In this document: one piece after another, positions 5,994-14,709 of the stretch
Layout of the letters: each line of letters begins with the position of its first letter
Position numbering within the stretch: the stretch's first letter is position 1
Assembly: GCA_947631655.1 (NCBI GenBank)
Contig: CANRME010000012.1
Coordinates: 1 to 19,593 of the forward strand
DNA from: an uncultured Bacilli bacterium
GTDB taxonomy: Bacteria; Bacillota_I; Bacilli_A; RF39; UBA660
DNA length: 19,593 nt
Direction of reading: 5' to 3'
Position numbers and translations under genes: made by a program
Notes under the pieces: generated by a model
Seen by the model: only the letters and a program-made list of their open reading frames with translations
The model's database searches: none
What the model was told of the DNA's origin: nothing

Positions 5994-8900
5994 ATGAAAA
6001 ATTTTAATATTAAAAATCTTTTTCTTGTGTATTTATTAGTTATAGTACTTCCTATAACTGTTTTTGCAAGTGATAATATTGCTTTAGAAGTTGATAAAAC
6101 TGACTTAGAAGCAGGAGACGTAGTTACCGTTAAAGCAAATCTTCCCCTTGATACTAAGTTATATGCTTTAACAGCTACTTTGAGTTATGATCATAATGTT
6201 TTTGAATCATTAGATGAATCTAGTTTCATTGCTGATGATGAAACTTTAAATATTTTATACAATGCTTCTAATAACAAATTTGGTCTTATTAATAAAAAAG
6301 GTGCTATTTCAGAATATTTATTTAGCGTTAAATTAAAAGTTAAAGATAATGCTACGGTAGGAGATACATATATTGGTCTTACTAATATCACCGCTTCCGA
6401 TGGTGATAGCAAAATCTATTATGCTAAACAAGCTGTTAAAGTAATGGTTACCAAAGATGCTACCGAAAACGATGTCGTAACTAATAATAAGCCTTATGAA
6501 GTAGAAGATAAAGACGAACCAGTTCTTAAAACCTTTTCTTCTAAACCCTTAATTATTTTCTTTGCTACAGTTTTATCTGTTTTCTTAGTTGCTGCTATAT
6601 ACATAACTATAACCAAGAAAACACATTTAAAATTAATTATCAGTTTAGCTAGTATTACGGGCTTATTACTAGTAACTTTTATTACCTTCTTATTATTTGT
6701 TGATAATAAAAAAGACGTTAATAATGATGGTAATAAAACTTATGACGATGCTGAAGAAATACTAAGATATTTACTAGATTTTTCGGGCAGTGAAGAGAGT
6801 ATTAATAATGAAAATTCTGAAAATAATAATGGATATACTGGAAATACTAATAACTATAATAATCCCGAAAATACTAGTAAAGAAGAAGAAAAAGATAATA
6901 ATTCCTCAAATAATACAAAACCAAGTCATGATAAAAATGATGATTACGACGTCAATAACGATGGTAAAGTAGATATTGAAGACGTCGGAGATACCACTGA
7001 ACATGTTACGGAAAATGTTAATTATCAAGTCACATTAAGTGAAAAGAATAATAATATTTATCTTCCTAAAGGAAATTATACCTTGGAGTTAATTGCTAAA
7101 GTAACTAATAATGAACCTATTAAAGAAATATACATTGATAATGAAAAGTATAAAGTTTTAAAACACGATAATTATTATAGTATCGAAATTAAAACTCCTG
7201 ATGTAGCTGGAGTTCATGAATTTAAAATAACTAAAGTAGTTTTAGAAAATGAAAGAGTAGTAAATACTTCTCTTACTTTAAAAAAAGAAATCCTAAAAGA
7301 TGCTCCATATGTTGATATGTTTCGTGTCGATGATGAACATAATACCTTAAGTTTTAAATTAGAAGATAAAGATAATGCCTTTATTTCTGGTAATGTTTTA
7401 ATAGAAAGTTCTGCTAATGAAATAATTATTAATGAAGAATTACAAGAAGAAAATAACTTTAATTATGAATTTAAAAAAGATTTATCTTATAATATTACCG
7501 TAACTGCAGATTATGATTTAGATAGTAATAAACTCAATAATATTACGGGTGAACAAAATAAATATCAAGAGAAAGTTATTTATCACCATACTTTTACTAT
7601 TGATGATGATTATAATTTCAAACTAAGTAATATTATGATTAGCGATGCTATATCTAAAAATGAAGAATTATTAATTACTTTTGATAGTACGAATAGTAAT
7701 AATTACCCAGTAGAGTATATCGTCGTCGATGATAAAGAATATGATGTTATCAAAATTGAAAATGATAATCATTATACTGTAGCTTTAACTGGTTATAATA
7801 CTTCCTTATTTGGAAGATTTGAACTAGACATTGAAAAAGTAGCTTTACAAAATTTAAAAGTCTTTGAAAAAGATAAAGATTACAAATCCAATGTCCTAAT
7901 TTATAGTGTTTTAAAAGAAGCTCCAAATGTTACTGATATTAAACTTAGTGAAAATAAAAGTGCTAAAGAAATAAATGTTACTTATAACCTAAAAGATGAA
8001 GATAAAACTTTAGAAAAACTTGATGTTGTTTTAACTGATTCTACGGGTAAAATTATTAGTAAAAAAGAAGATGTCAAAGAAAATAGCTTAGCTTTATCTT
8101 ATGCCGGAAGTAGTGACGGCCGATATACAGTTAAATTCCTAGCCGATTGTAATTTAGGTACTGATCGTCATATATATACTGCTAAAAATATTGGAGAAGA
8201 TACGATTCTTACCCAAAAAGATATTTATATTTCTAAAGTTAATGTAACTAGTATTTATCCAACTAAAAACCAAGAAAAATATACTATAACTTATAAAATA
8301 GAGGCCACGGATGAAATTAAAAAAGCTAGTGATACGGTAAATTATAACAAAGTTTCTGCAATAACCATTAATGGTTTAAATTATAGTGCCGAACAAACTA
8401 AAAATCCTTTTGAATCTTATGTTAGTTTTACCATCCCTAAAGAAGCTGGAATACTTGATATAGTAGCATCAAGAGTTCAATTACAATTTGAAAATTATAA
8501 TATCAATGTAAGAAACTACTTCTCAGTAGAACCATATAAAACCCAAATTGATGTTTTAAAAGATAAACCATGGGTAGAAAACATCAGAATTACTAATGAA
8601 GATTATGAAAAGGGAAGTGTAACATTTAAGTTTGATGTTAAAGAAGATAAAGGCGGCTTCATTAGCGGTTATTTAGAATTAGATAACCAAACTCATCCAA
8701 TTGTAAGTGGTGAAAATACCATAACTTTTGATGGTATAACTAAAGATAAAGAGCTTGAACTAAAATTCTATGCTGATTACGACTTAGATAGTAATTCTCT
8801 TCCTAATGAAGATTTTGCTCAAAATAGATATTCTAACCAAGTAATCCATTCTATGAAATATACCTTAATAGCTAACGAAGAATATAATAAAATTAATTTA

Positions 8901-11900
8901 ACTAATATAACTCTTGATTCAGAATACTATGAAAAACATCAAAAAATTAATTTAAGTTTTAATAGTGAAGAGTCTTCTTTAAACTTAGATATAGCTAAAT
9001 TAATAGTTAATAATAAAGAGATAGATGTTACTAAAAAAGATAATCTATATAAGGCAGTATTAGATGCTTATTCCAGCTGGGGTTTAAAAGAAATTCTTAT
9101 TAAAGAAGTAATTTTAAGTAATGGTAAAAGATTAACTTTAGCAAATCCTCTTAAATTAAATGTTACCATATTAAAAACTCCTCCGACGATAAACGATTAT
9201 GCTTACAAAGTAAATGATAAAGAAATTATTATTACCACTACTTTAACTGACAACGACCAAGGAACTAATGATAATAATTTACAAGTAATAGTTTATGATG
9301 AAGATAATAATATCTTAGAAGAAAAACCTTATAGTAGTGAAATTAAAATTAAAAGAAAAGATGATATTTATCGCTACTATATAAAAGTAATTGCTAAATA
9401 TGACTTAGATAACGTATTTAAAGGCGATAATTATTATGAAAATGTCACATTGTTAGATAAAGTAATATCTTTAGAAAAGAATTATATTGAAGTAAAAGAT
9501 ATTACAGATGTTAAATTATTTAAACAAATAGATAATAACATTGAGTTAGTAGAAAATGTTAATATTACTGATTTAAAAAATAATTTAAGTGCTTATTATG
9601 TTGAAGTGACGATGAAAGAAATGCCAACTATGCGGTTTAAAATCAAAGAAGTATTAAACGAAAATAACCATTTAATTTTCGTCTTAGATAGTAAGTATAC
9701 AACTAAAAATAAAGAAGCAATTAGTATAGATTTCGGAACCATTAATGGGGATGAAGCAAGTAATGAAATAAGCCCTGAAACTTTTGCTAGTTTAGTCGCA
9801 AGAATTGCAGCTAATCCTAGTGGAGAATTTGTCCTTACACATGATTATGATGCATCTGGTTATATAACCGATAGTGATACTATAATTAATATGTTTACGG
9901 GAACCTTAGATGGTCAAGGTCATAGTATTAAAAACTTAAATAAACCATTATTTTATGCTATTAATGATGGTAAAGTAGAAAACTTAATCCTTAATAAAGT
10001 CATTTTATCGAATATTTCTGGTGGTGCTTTAGCTGTAGCTACTTATAACACTAAAATTACCAATGTCTTAGTAGATGATTTTACCAAGTATAATAGTGCC
10101 GAAAAATCTGGTTCTTTAGTTGGACGCGCTTTTAGTCATACCGAAATTAATAATTGTAAAGCAACGAGATTTAGTATCAGTATTGCTTGGCCAAGTCAAC
10201 AAGTAGGGGGATTAGTAGGTAACTTAAATAACTCTTCAGTAAATAATAGTTATGCTATTGGAACAATTTCTGGTGGATTTAACTTTGTTGCAGGATTAGT
10301 TGGAAATGTTGATAATACCGGAACCGTTACCAATAGTTATGCAAAGGTAAGCCTTAGCGGTAATGGAAATATTACTTGTGGTTTAGCTTGTGTTTATACT
10401 GGTTCCTTAAATTTAAAAAATAATATAAGTTTAAGTACGGGTTTTGCGAATTTTTTAGCCAATAAATTTAAAACATCGCAAAATAACTATCAAGTAAATA
10501 ATACTAGTGGCGTAAGTGAACAAGAAGGTATTACTAATATTATAAGAAGTGAAGTTAACAAATCTTTATTTAAAGATAGAGCTTTATTTGATGATTCCAT
10601 TTGGAATTTAAGCGATATATCTTATGATAATCCTCCAATATTTGTAAACGAAATAGAACATAAAATTGATATAGATAGTGTTAAAGACATTTATGATGAG
10701 GAAAGAGAAATAATTTATAATAATTTAATGTTATTAATGCCATTCTATGATATTAATAAAATTATTACGAGTGGTAATACGCTTTCTAAAACCGATATAT
10801 TAAATGAACAAGAAATAAGACATATTGTCCCAATTGATAAAGATGGTCATATTGTTACTTATTTAACTACTGATAATCCTAGTAAAATAACCGCCATCAA
10901 AGTAGTATTTAAAAATGGTGATAAACGTAAATACGAAGTCCGTTATGAAAATAACTTTGATATGGTCGCAAATTATCGCATTACCCATTTAAAAATTGAT
11001 TATACCTTTAATCATTATCTAATTGATAGTAATTCCCAATTAATTAATAATCTAACTAATTACTTAGCATCTCTTTCTTATGAAGATAACTTAGATATTT
11101 TAACTGCTACTTCCGACAGCCGTATTTATAAAGAATTCTATGAAGATGTAACTAAGAAAGAACTAAAAGAATTTGTCTTAAAATATTTAGCTAGTGGAAA
11201 TTACACTAATACCTCTAGTGATTTAGTAATAAATGATTATTTAGAAAAAGAACTTAAAAAAGATCAAAAATTAGAAAAAGCGTTATATGTTTATAATTAT
11301 TTTAGAAGATTTTATCACATTGATATTGAAGGTATTATGTTAGATGATTTAATTCTATTTAACTTCCAAGGATTTGGTAAAGACTTAACACCTGATGGTA
11401 TAGCTAATTTATATCTTTCTAATGAAGCTAACTTTAATTTAAATAGTACTAGTGATGCTTATGATAGAACTTTAGCTAAATACACCAATATTAAAAGTAT
11501 TCCTAAGTTATTAGAATATTATGTTAAAACTTTAACTTGGAGTAATCAAACGATGTCCGAATGGTTTGCTCATGAATATAAAGGTCTTTTAAAAGAAATT
11601 AAAGTTGCAGGAAGAGATGATATTTTATATACGATTTGGGATCATATTAGTTATGAAGATCATAATGGGCGAATTGTATGGTATAACTTTGCCTTACCAA
11701 TATTAACTTTACCAGAAAACTCTAGTTATATAATTTCTACGCCAACGCAATTCTTAATTGGTTCTTTAAGAACTTATGTTAAAGATCCTAATGATGAAAC
11801 TTTAATGAAAGAATTTATCGAAAATAAGTTTAATGTATATACGGCTAGAATGGAAACTTACTTTAATACCGCTGCAGGAATTTTAGTCGATGAAAAATAC

Positions 11901-13202
11901 TTTAATGAAATTCATGGTATTCAAATTGATAAACGTTATACTTATGATGAAAATGGTAATTATATCTTCCAAACACCTTATGTTACGGAAGAACCTTTCC
12001 ATAAAAACTTTAATGAAGTCGTGGGAGCTTGGGCGCATGCAGACGGTAATGCCGCGACCTCAAATGGTACATATATCTACTGGAGAGCTGAAGCAGCTTT
12101 AGATGGTGAGTGGACTTATGCGACTTGGTCTCATGAAACAGCTCATAATGTCGATGCTAGGTTATTCTTAAAGAATAATGGCAGAAGATATGATGCTGGT
12201 GGCGAAGATTATGCAGATGGTAACTTAAGTCAAAGATTCAACGAAAGTGATATTGTTATGAACTTATCTGTCCATTTTGATGGTAGTACAAATATCGCTG
12301 CCAATTACGCTCCTGAAAGAATTAATACTCCCGAAAAGATTCAAAGTTTCTATCGTAAGTTATTTGAAACAGTATATTTAATGGATTATATTGAAGCTAA
12401 AGCCTTCTTAAAACTTACTCCTCTAGAACAATCAAAATTGGCTGTTCAAGCATCTTATCCAAATGAAAATAAAGAAGATGTGGCAAAATACTTATGGTAT
12501 AAATATACTTTATATCAACAGCTTGATGAAGAAACCTTTACAAATATGAATTTACAAAGCATTGAAAATTTATATGATAACCATTTAGTCATTTATCCTG
12601 GTGTAATTTATTCAACAGTTATCGATAATCGTTATGGTACCGAAAATATTTTAAAAGCTCGTTGGTATCAACCACATAATGATTATGGAAGACCAGACTC
12701 ATACTCTATAAAATGGTTTGCTTATGAAATGCTAGGTTTAAAAGGATATGATAATGGTTATATTGAGTACTATAGCAATATTCATGCTAATTCTGATGGC
12801 AGTAAAACTGATTTAATGGCTTTAAGAACCATTTTAGGTGATGAAACTGCAACCTTTAAGTCTTATAAATTAAATAGATTTAAAGAAACCGCAGAGAAAA
12901 TCAAATATGTTCAAAATATTAATGTTGATGATATGTATCAAAAATTATTAAAAGCTTTACAAGATGATGCAGCTTATGTAAAACAAGTTGAAGCAGATGC
13001 TCTAGCAAAATATCCAAATAATGATGATGCTTCAATTAGTGCTCGTAATAGTATGATTTCTAGTGCTAAAGCATACAGTAATAGAGCAAAGGTTAGAAAA
13101 GAAATATTCTATGCTATTAAGAATAATACTAAAGACTTTGAAAGTGAAGTTTATGATATGAATAAACCTCAAACTATTACAGCTTTTAGTACTAATGATT
13201 AA
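5994..13202 (+). CDS. Giant membrane-anchored M26 (IgA1 protease/Zmp-type) zinc metalloprotease
   Basis: A 2402-aa surface protease. Residues 1-25 are a signal peptide (cut near VFAS). Residues 26-150 resemble a cohesin-like fold (VDKTDLEAGDVVTV, LYALTATLSYDH). Two membrane helices (about 184-206 and 212-236) anchor it. Calcium-loop sequences DVNNDGNKTYDD (from 241) and DVNNDGKVDIED (from 319) flank an Asn/Ser-rich linker and look like split dockerin repeats. Four tandem units of about 210 aa follow (starting near 433, 639, 854, 1059). Residues about 1285-1500 form a GLUG-type beta-helix (GKVENLILN, VGGLVGNLNNSSVNNSYA). The M26 catalytic region follows, with the zinc site H2047-E-T-A-H2051 and third ligand E2071 in GGEDYADG. 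Streptococcal Zmp/IgA1 proteases share N-terminal anchoring, GLUG repeats and a C-terminal HExxH-E; here the LPxTG sorting signal is missing and the cohesin/dockerin parts are added. Likely substrates are host glycoproteins such as mucins or immunoglobulins, by family analogy only. Confidence 0.9.
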   Translation: MKNFNIKNLFLVYLLVIVLPITVFASDNIALEVDKTDLEAGDVVTVKANLPLDTKLYALTATLSYDHNVFESLDESSFIADDETLNILYNASNNKFGLINKKGAISEYLFSVKLKVKDNATVGDTYIGLTNITASDGDSKIYYAKQAVKVMVTKDATENDVVTNNKPYEVEDKDEPVLKTFSSKPLIIFFATVLSVFLVAAIYITITKKTHLKLIISLASITGLLLVTFITFLLFVDNKKDVNNDGNKTYDDAEEILRYLLDFSGSEESINNENSENNNGYTGNTNNYNNPENTSKEEEKDNNSSNNTKPSHDKNDDYDVNNDGKVDIEDVGDTTEHVTENVNYQVTLSEKNNNIYLPKGNYTLELIAKVTNNEPIKEIYIDNEKYKVLKHDNYYSIEIKTPDVAGVHEFKITKVVLENERVVNTSLTLKKEILKDAPYVDMFRVDDEHNTLSFKLEDKDNAFISGNVLIESSANEIIINEELQEENNFNYEFKKDLSYNITVTADYDLDSNKLNNITGEQNKYQEKVIYHHTFTIDDDYNFKLSNIMISDAISKNEELLITFDSTNSNNYPVEYIVVDDKEYDVIKIENDNHYTVALTGYNTSLFGRFELDIEKVALQNLKVFEKDKDYKSNVLIYSVLKEAPNVTDIKLSENKSAKEINVTYNLKDEDKTLEKLDVVLTDSTGKIISKKEDVKENSLALSYAGSSDGRYTVKFLADCNLGTDRHIYTAKNIGEDTILTQKDIYISKVNVTSIYPTKNQEKYTITYKIEATDEIKKASDTVNYNKVSAITINGLNYSAEQTKNPFESYVSFTIPKEAGILDIVASRVQLQFENYNINVRNYFSVEPYKTQIDVLKDKPWVENIRITNEDYEKGSVTFKFDVKEDKGGFISGYLELDNQTHPIVSGENTITFDGITKDKELELKFYADYDLDSNSLPNEDFAQNRYSNQVIHSMKYTLIANEEYNKINLTNITLDSEYYEKHQKINLSFNSEESSLNLDIAKLIVNNKEIDVTKKDNLYKAVLDAYSSWGLKEILIKEVILSNGKRLTLANPLKLNVTILKTPPTINDYAYKVNDKEIIITTTLTDNDQGTNDNNLQVIVYDEDNNILEEKPYSSEIKIKRKDDIYRYYIKVIAKYDLDNVFKGDNYYENVTLLDKVISLEKNYIEVKDITDVKLFKQIDNNIELVENVNITDLKNNLSAYYVEVTMKEMPTMRFKIKEVLNENNHLIFVLDSKYTTKNKEAISIDFGTINGDEASNEISPETFASLVARIAANPSGEFVLTHDYDASGYITDSDTIINMFTGTLDGQGHSIKNLNKPLFYAINDGKVENLILNKVILSNISGGALAVATYNTKITNVLVDDFTKYNSAEKSGSLVGRAFSHTEINNCKATRFSISIAWPSQQVGGLVGNLNNSSVNNSYAIGTISGGFNFVAGLVGNVDNTGTVTNSYAKVSLSGNGNITCGLACVYTGSLNLKNNISLSTGFANFLANKFKTSQNNYQVNNTSGVSEQEGITNIIRSEVNKSLFKDRALFDDSIWNLSDISYDNPPIFVNEIEHKIDIDSVKDIYDEEREIIYNNLMLLMPFYDINKIITSGNTLSKTDILNEQEIRHIVPIDKDGHIVTYLTTDNPSKITAIKVVFKNGDKRKYEVRYENNFDMVANYRITHLKIDYTFNHYLIDSNSQLINNLTNYLASLSYEDNLDILTATSDSRIYKEFYEDVTKKELKEFVLKYLASGNYTNTSSDLVINDYLEKELKKDQKLEKALYVYNYFRRFYHIDIEGIMLDDLILFNFQGFGKDLTPDGIANLYLSNEANFNLNSTSDAYDRTLAKYTNIKSIPKLLEYYVKTLTWSNQTMSEWFAHEYKGLLKEIKVAGRDDILYTIWDHISYEDHNGRIVWYNFALPILTLPENSSYIISTPTQFLIGSLRTYVKDPNDETLMKEFIENKFNVYTARMETYFNTAAGILVDEKYFNEIHGIQIDKRYTYDENGNYIFQTPYVTEEPFHKNFNEVVGAWAHADGNAATSNGTYIYWRAEAALDGEWTYATWSHETAHNVDARLFLKNNGRRYDAGGEDYADGNLSQRFNESDIVMNLSVHFDGSTNIAANYAPERINTPEKIQSFYRKLFETVYLMDYIEAKAFLKLTPLEQSKLAVQASYPNENKEDVAKYLWYKYTLYQQLDEETFTNMNLQSIENLYDNHLVIYPGVIYSTVIDNRYGTENILKARWYQPHNDYGRPDSYSIKWFAYEMLGLKGYDNGYIEYYSNIHANSDGSKTDLMALRTILGDETATFKSYKLNRFKETAEKIKYVQNINVDDMYQKLLKALQDDAAYVKQVEADALAKYPNNDDASISARNSMISSAKAYSNRAKVRKEIFYAIKNNTKDFESEVYDMNKPQTITAFSTND

Positions 13203-13236
13203 AGATTGTTTCTAAAGAATGAAACAATCTTTTTTT
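13201..13236 (+). terminator. Strong intrinsic terminator of the protease gene
   Basis: A perfect 12-bp stem: AAAGATTGTTTC (13201-13212) with GAAACAATCTTT (13221-13232), an 8-nt loop and a T run to 13236. The stem begins inside the stop codon. This is the strongest terminator in the window. Confidence 0.92.
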
Positions 13237-13252
13237 CTTAAAAATTATGAGG

Positions 13253-13258
13253 TATAAT
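13253..13258 (+). promoter_or_regulatory. -10 box for the ASCH gene
   Basis: A perfect TATAAT with no convincing -35; the T-rich terminator tail lies where it should be. The predicted start near 13265 leaves a leader of about 12 nt with AGAGGG as Shine-Dalgarno. Confidence 0.5.
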
Positions 13259-13276
13259 CTAAATAGAGGGATAAGT

Positions 13277-13666
13277 ATGAAAGTAATAACTATTAAACAA
13301 CCATGGGCTTCTTTAATTGCTTTAGGATATAAAACTTATGAATTCCGAACTTGGAAAACTAAGTATCGGGGAGATATTTTAATTCATGCAGGGAAAGGCA
13401 TAGATAAAGAAGCCATGAGAATATTTAAACATTTAAATTTAGCGTATCCTAAAGGTGAAATAATAGCAAAAGCAATGGTTACAGATTGCATTTTTGTTAA
13501 TGAAGAAGTAGGGGAAAAGTTGTTAAAGAAAGACCCTTTAGTTTATTATAACTTAAAAAATTGGAAAGGATTTGGATTTAAACTAGAAAATGTTCAAAAA
13601 ATAAAGCCCATTCCAATAAATGGTAAATTAAGTTTATGGGAATATAATGGAGAAATTAAAATTTAA
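13277..13666 (+). CDS. ASCH-domain protein
   Basis: A 129-aa single-domain protein beginning MKVITIKQPWASLIALGYKT, followed by EFRTWKTKYRGDILIHAGKG: the IKQPWA...K..E.R.W...YRG.I.IHA pattern of ASCH domains. ASCH is a PUA-like beta-barrel thought to bind RNA; some members act as nucleases or on modified nucleosides, but this one's substrate is unknown. No signal peptide. The start is ATG 13277: the longer in-frame ATG at 13247 lies upstream of the TATAAT at 13253 and so would not be in the transcript. It is bounded by the protease terminator upstream and another promoter downstream, so it is probably monocistronic. It opens the accessory gene group inserted before rbgA. Confidence 0.85.
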   Translation: MKVITIKQPWASLIALGYKTYEFRTWKTKYRGDILIHAGKGIDKEAMRIFKHLNLAYPKGEIIAKAMVTDCIFVNEEVGEKLLKKDPLVYYNLKNWKGFGFKLENVQKIKPIPINGKLSLWEYNGEIKI

Positions 13667-13675
13667 TGATATAAT
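13667..13675 (+). promoter_or_regulatory. Extended -10 promoter for the nucleotidyltransferase gene
   Basis: TGA followed by TATAAT (13670-13675), an extended -10. No clear -35. It overlaps the stop region of the ASCH gene. The predicted start near 13682 favours ATG 13699 over ATG 13687, which would have a leader of about 5 nt. Confidence 0.55.
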
Positions 13676-13698
13676 TAAAATTAGAAATGGATGGTATT

Positions 13699-14607
13699 AT
13701 GAAAAAAGATTTAACATTAGTTATTATGGCGGCGGGCATGGGAAGCCGTTTTGGAGGTTTAAAACAAATTGAACCCGTGGGACCTAATGGCGAGTTTATT
13801 ATTGATTATTCGATATACGATGCAATAAGATTGGGATTTAATAAAGTAGTTTTTATAATTAAAGAAGAAAACTATGAAGTATTTAAAGAAACGATTGGTA
13901 AGCGAATTGAAAAACAAATTAAAGTTGAATATGCTTTTCAACGTCAAAATGATATTCCGGCAGGTTTTGAAGTACCAGAGGGCAGAGTTAAACCATGGGG
14001 AACTTCTCATGCTATTTTAGCAGCTAAAAATTATGTAAATGAAGACTTTTTAGTCTTAAACGCTGATGATTTTTATGGCTATGATGCTTTTAAAGAAGCT
14101 AAAAATTTCTTTTTAACGAAACATGAAGGATTAGAGTATGCAATTATTGGTTATCATATTAAAAATACTTTAACTGATAATGGGAGTGTAAAAAGAGGTA
14201 TTTGTGAAGTAAAAGATGGTTACTTATCTAAATTAGTAGAGTGTTCCGTAGAAGAAAAAGATGGTGTTATTACCGCATCCCCTCTAGATGGAAGTAAAAG
14301 CTTTAATCTTGATGCTGAAGCCCCTGTTTCAATGAATATGTTTTGTTTTACGAAAGATATTTTTGGCTATTTAGAAAAAAATTTAGAAAAGTTTTTTGAA
14401 AGTAACAAAGATAATTTATTAAAATGTGAATATTTGTTACCAGATTCTGTTAATCAAAGTATTCTAGAAAATATTGCTAAAGTAAAGGTTATTCCTACTA
14501 GTGCGGTATGGCAAGGTATGACTTATAAAGAAGATAAAGAAAAGTTAGTTAAAGAAATTGCTAAGTTAATAAAAGAGGGAGTTTACCCAGAAAATTTATG
14601 GAAATAG
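13699..14607 (+). CDS. Sugar-phosphate-type nucleotidyltransferase
   Basis: A 302-aa NTP-transferase-fold protein. Residues 8-22 (VIMAAGMGSRFGGLK) are the nucleotide-binding signature; QIEPVGPNGEFIIDYSIYDA follows, and LNADDFYG with D123-D124 supplies metal ligands. Such enzymes join an NTP to a phosphorylated sugar or alcohol to give a nucleotide-activated donor for polysaccharide or teichoic acid synthesis. The subfamily with GGLKQ-PVGPNGE is widespread in gut Firmicutes but poorly characterised, so I do not name the substrate. The start is ATG 13699, giving MKKDLTLVIMAAG, preceded by GGATGGTAT; an in-frame ATG at 13687 has no Shine-Dalgarno. A terminator follows directly. A link to the LTA-type synthase 3 kb away is possible but unproven. 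Confidence 0.85.
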   Translation: MKKDLTLVIMAAGMGSRFGGLKQIEPVGPNGEFIIDYSIYDAIRLGFNKVVFIIKEENYEVFKETIGKRIEKQIKVEYAFQRQNDIPAGFEVPEGRVKPWGTSHAILAAKNYVNEDFLVLNADDFYGYDAFKEAKNFFLTKHEGLEYAIIGYHIKNTLTDNGSVKRGICEVKDGYLSKLVECSVEEKDGVITASPLDGSKSFNLDAEAPVSMNMFCFTKDIFGYLEKNLEKFFESNKDNLLKCEYLLPDSVNQSILENIAKVKVIPTSAVWQGMTYKEDKEKLVKEIAKLIKEGVYPENLWK

Positions 14608-14630
14608 TTAAGAAAAATTAACTATTTTTT
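14602..14630 (+). terminator. Intrinsic terminator of the nucleotidyltransferase gene
   Basis: AAATAGTTAA (14602-14611) pairs perfectly with TTAACTATTT (14618-14627) across a GAAAAA loop, then a short T run to 14630. The 5' arm contains the TAG stop codon. Confidence 0.85.
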
Positions 14631-14653
14631 AATGTTACTTCTTTAGTTTTGTA

Positions 14654-14662
14654 TGATATAAT
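14654..14662 (+). promoter_or_regulatory. Extended -10 promoter for the GNAT gene
   Basis: TGA followed by TATAAT (14657-14662). A weak -35, TTACTT (14635-14640), lies 16 nt upstream. The predicted leader is about 40 nt and ends with AGGTGAG before the ATG at 14710. Confidence 0.6.
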
Positions 14663-14709
14663 TTTATTAATTGTTTTGATATTTTAATTAGTAGGATGTA
14701 GGTGAGATT

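Noticed and set aside
6790..6972. Open frame of 60 codons on the + strand
   Set aside because: Out-of-frame reading of the Asn/Ser-rich linker of the giant protease; low-complexity Ile/Lys composition and no ribosome binding site.
13247..13276. N-terminal extension of the ASCH protein from ATG 13247
   Set aside because: This ATG lies upstream of the TATAAT box that drives the gene, and family members begin at MKVITIKQPW.
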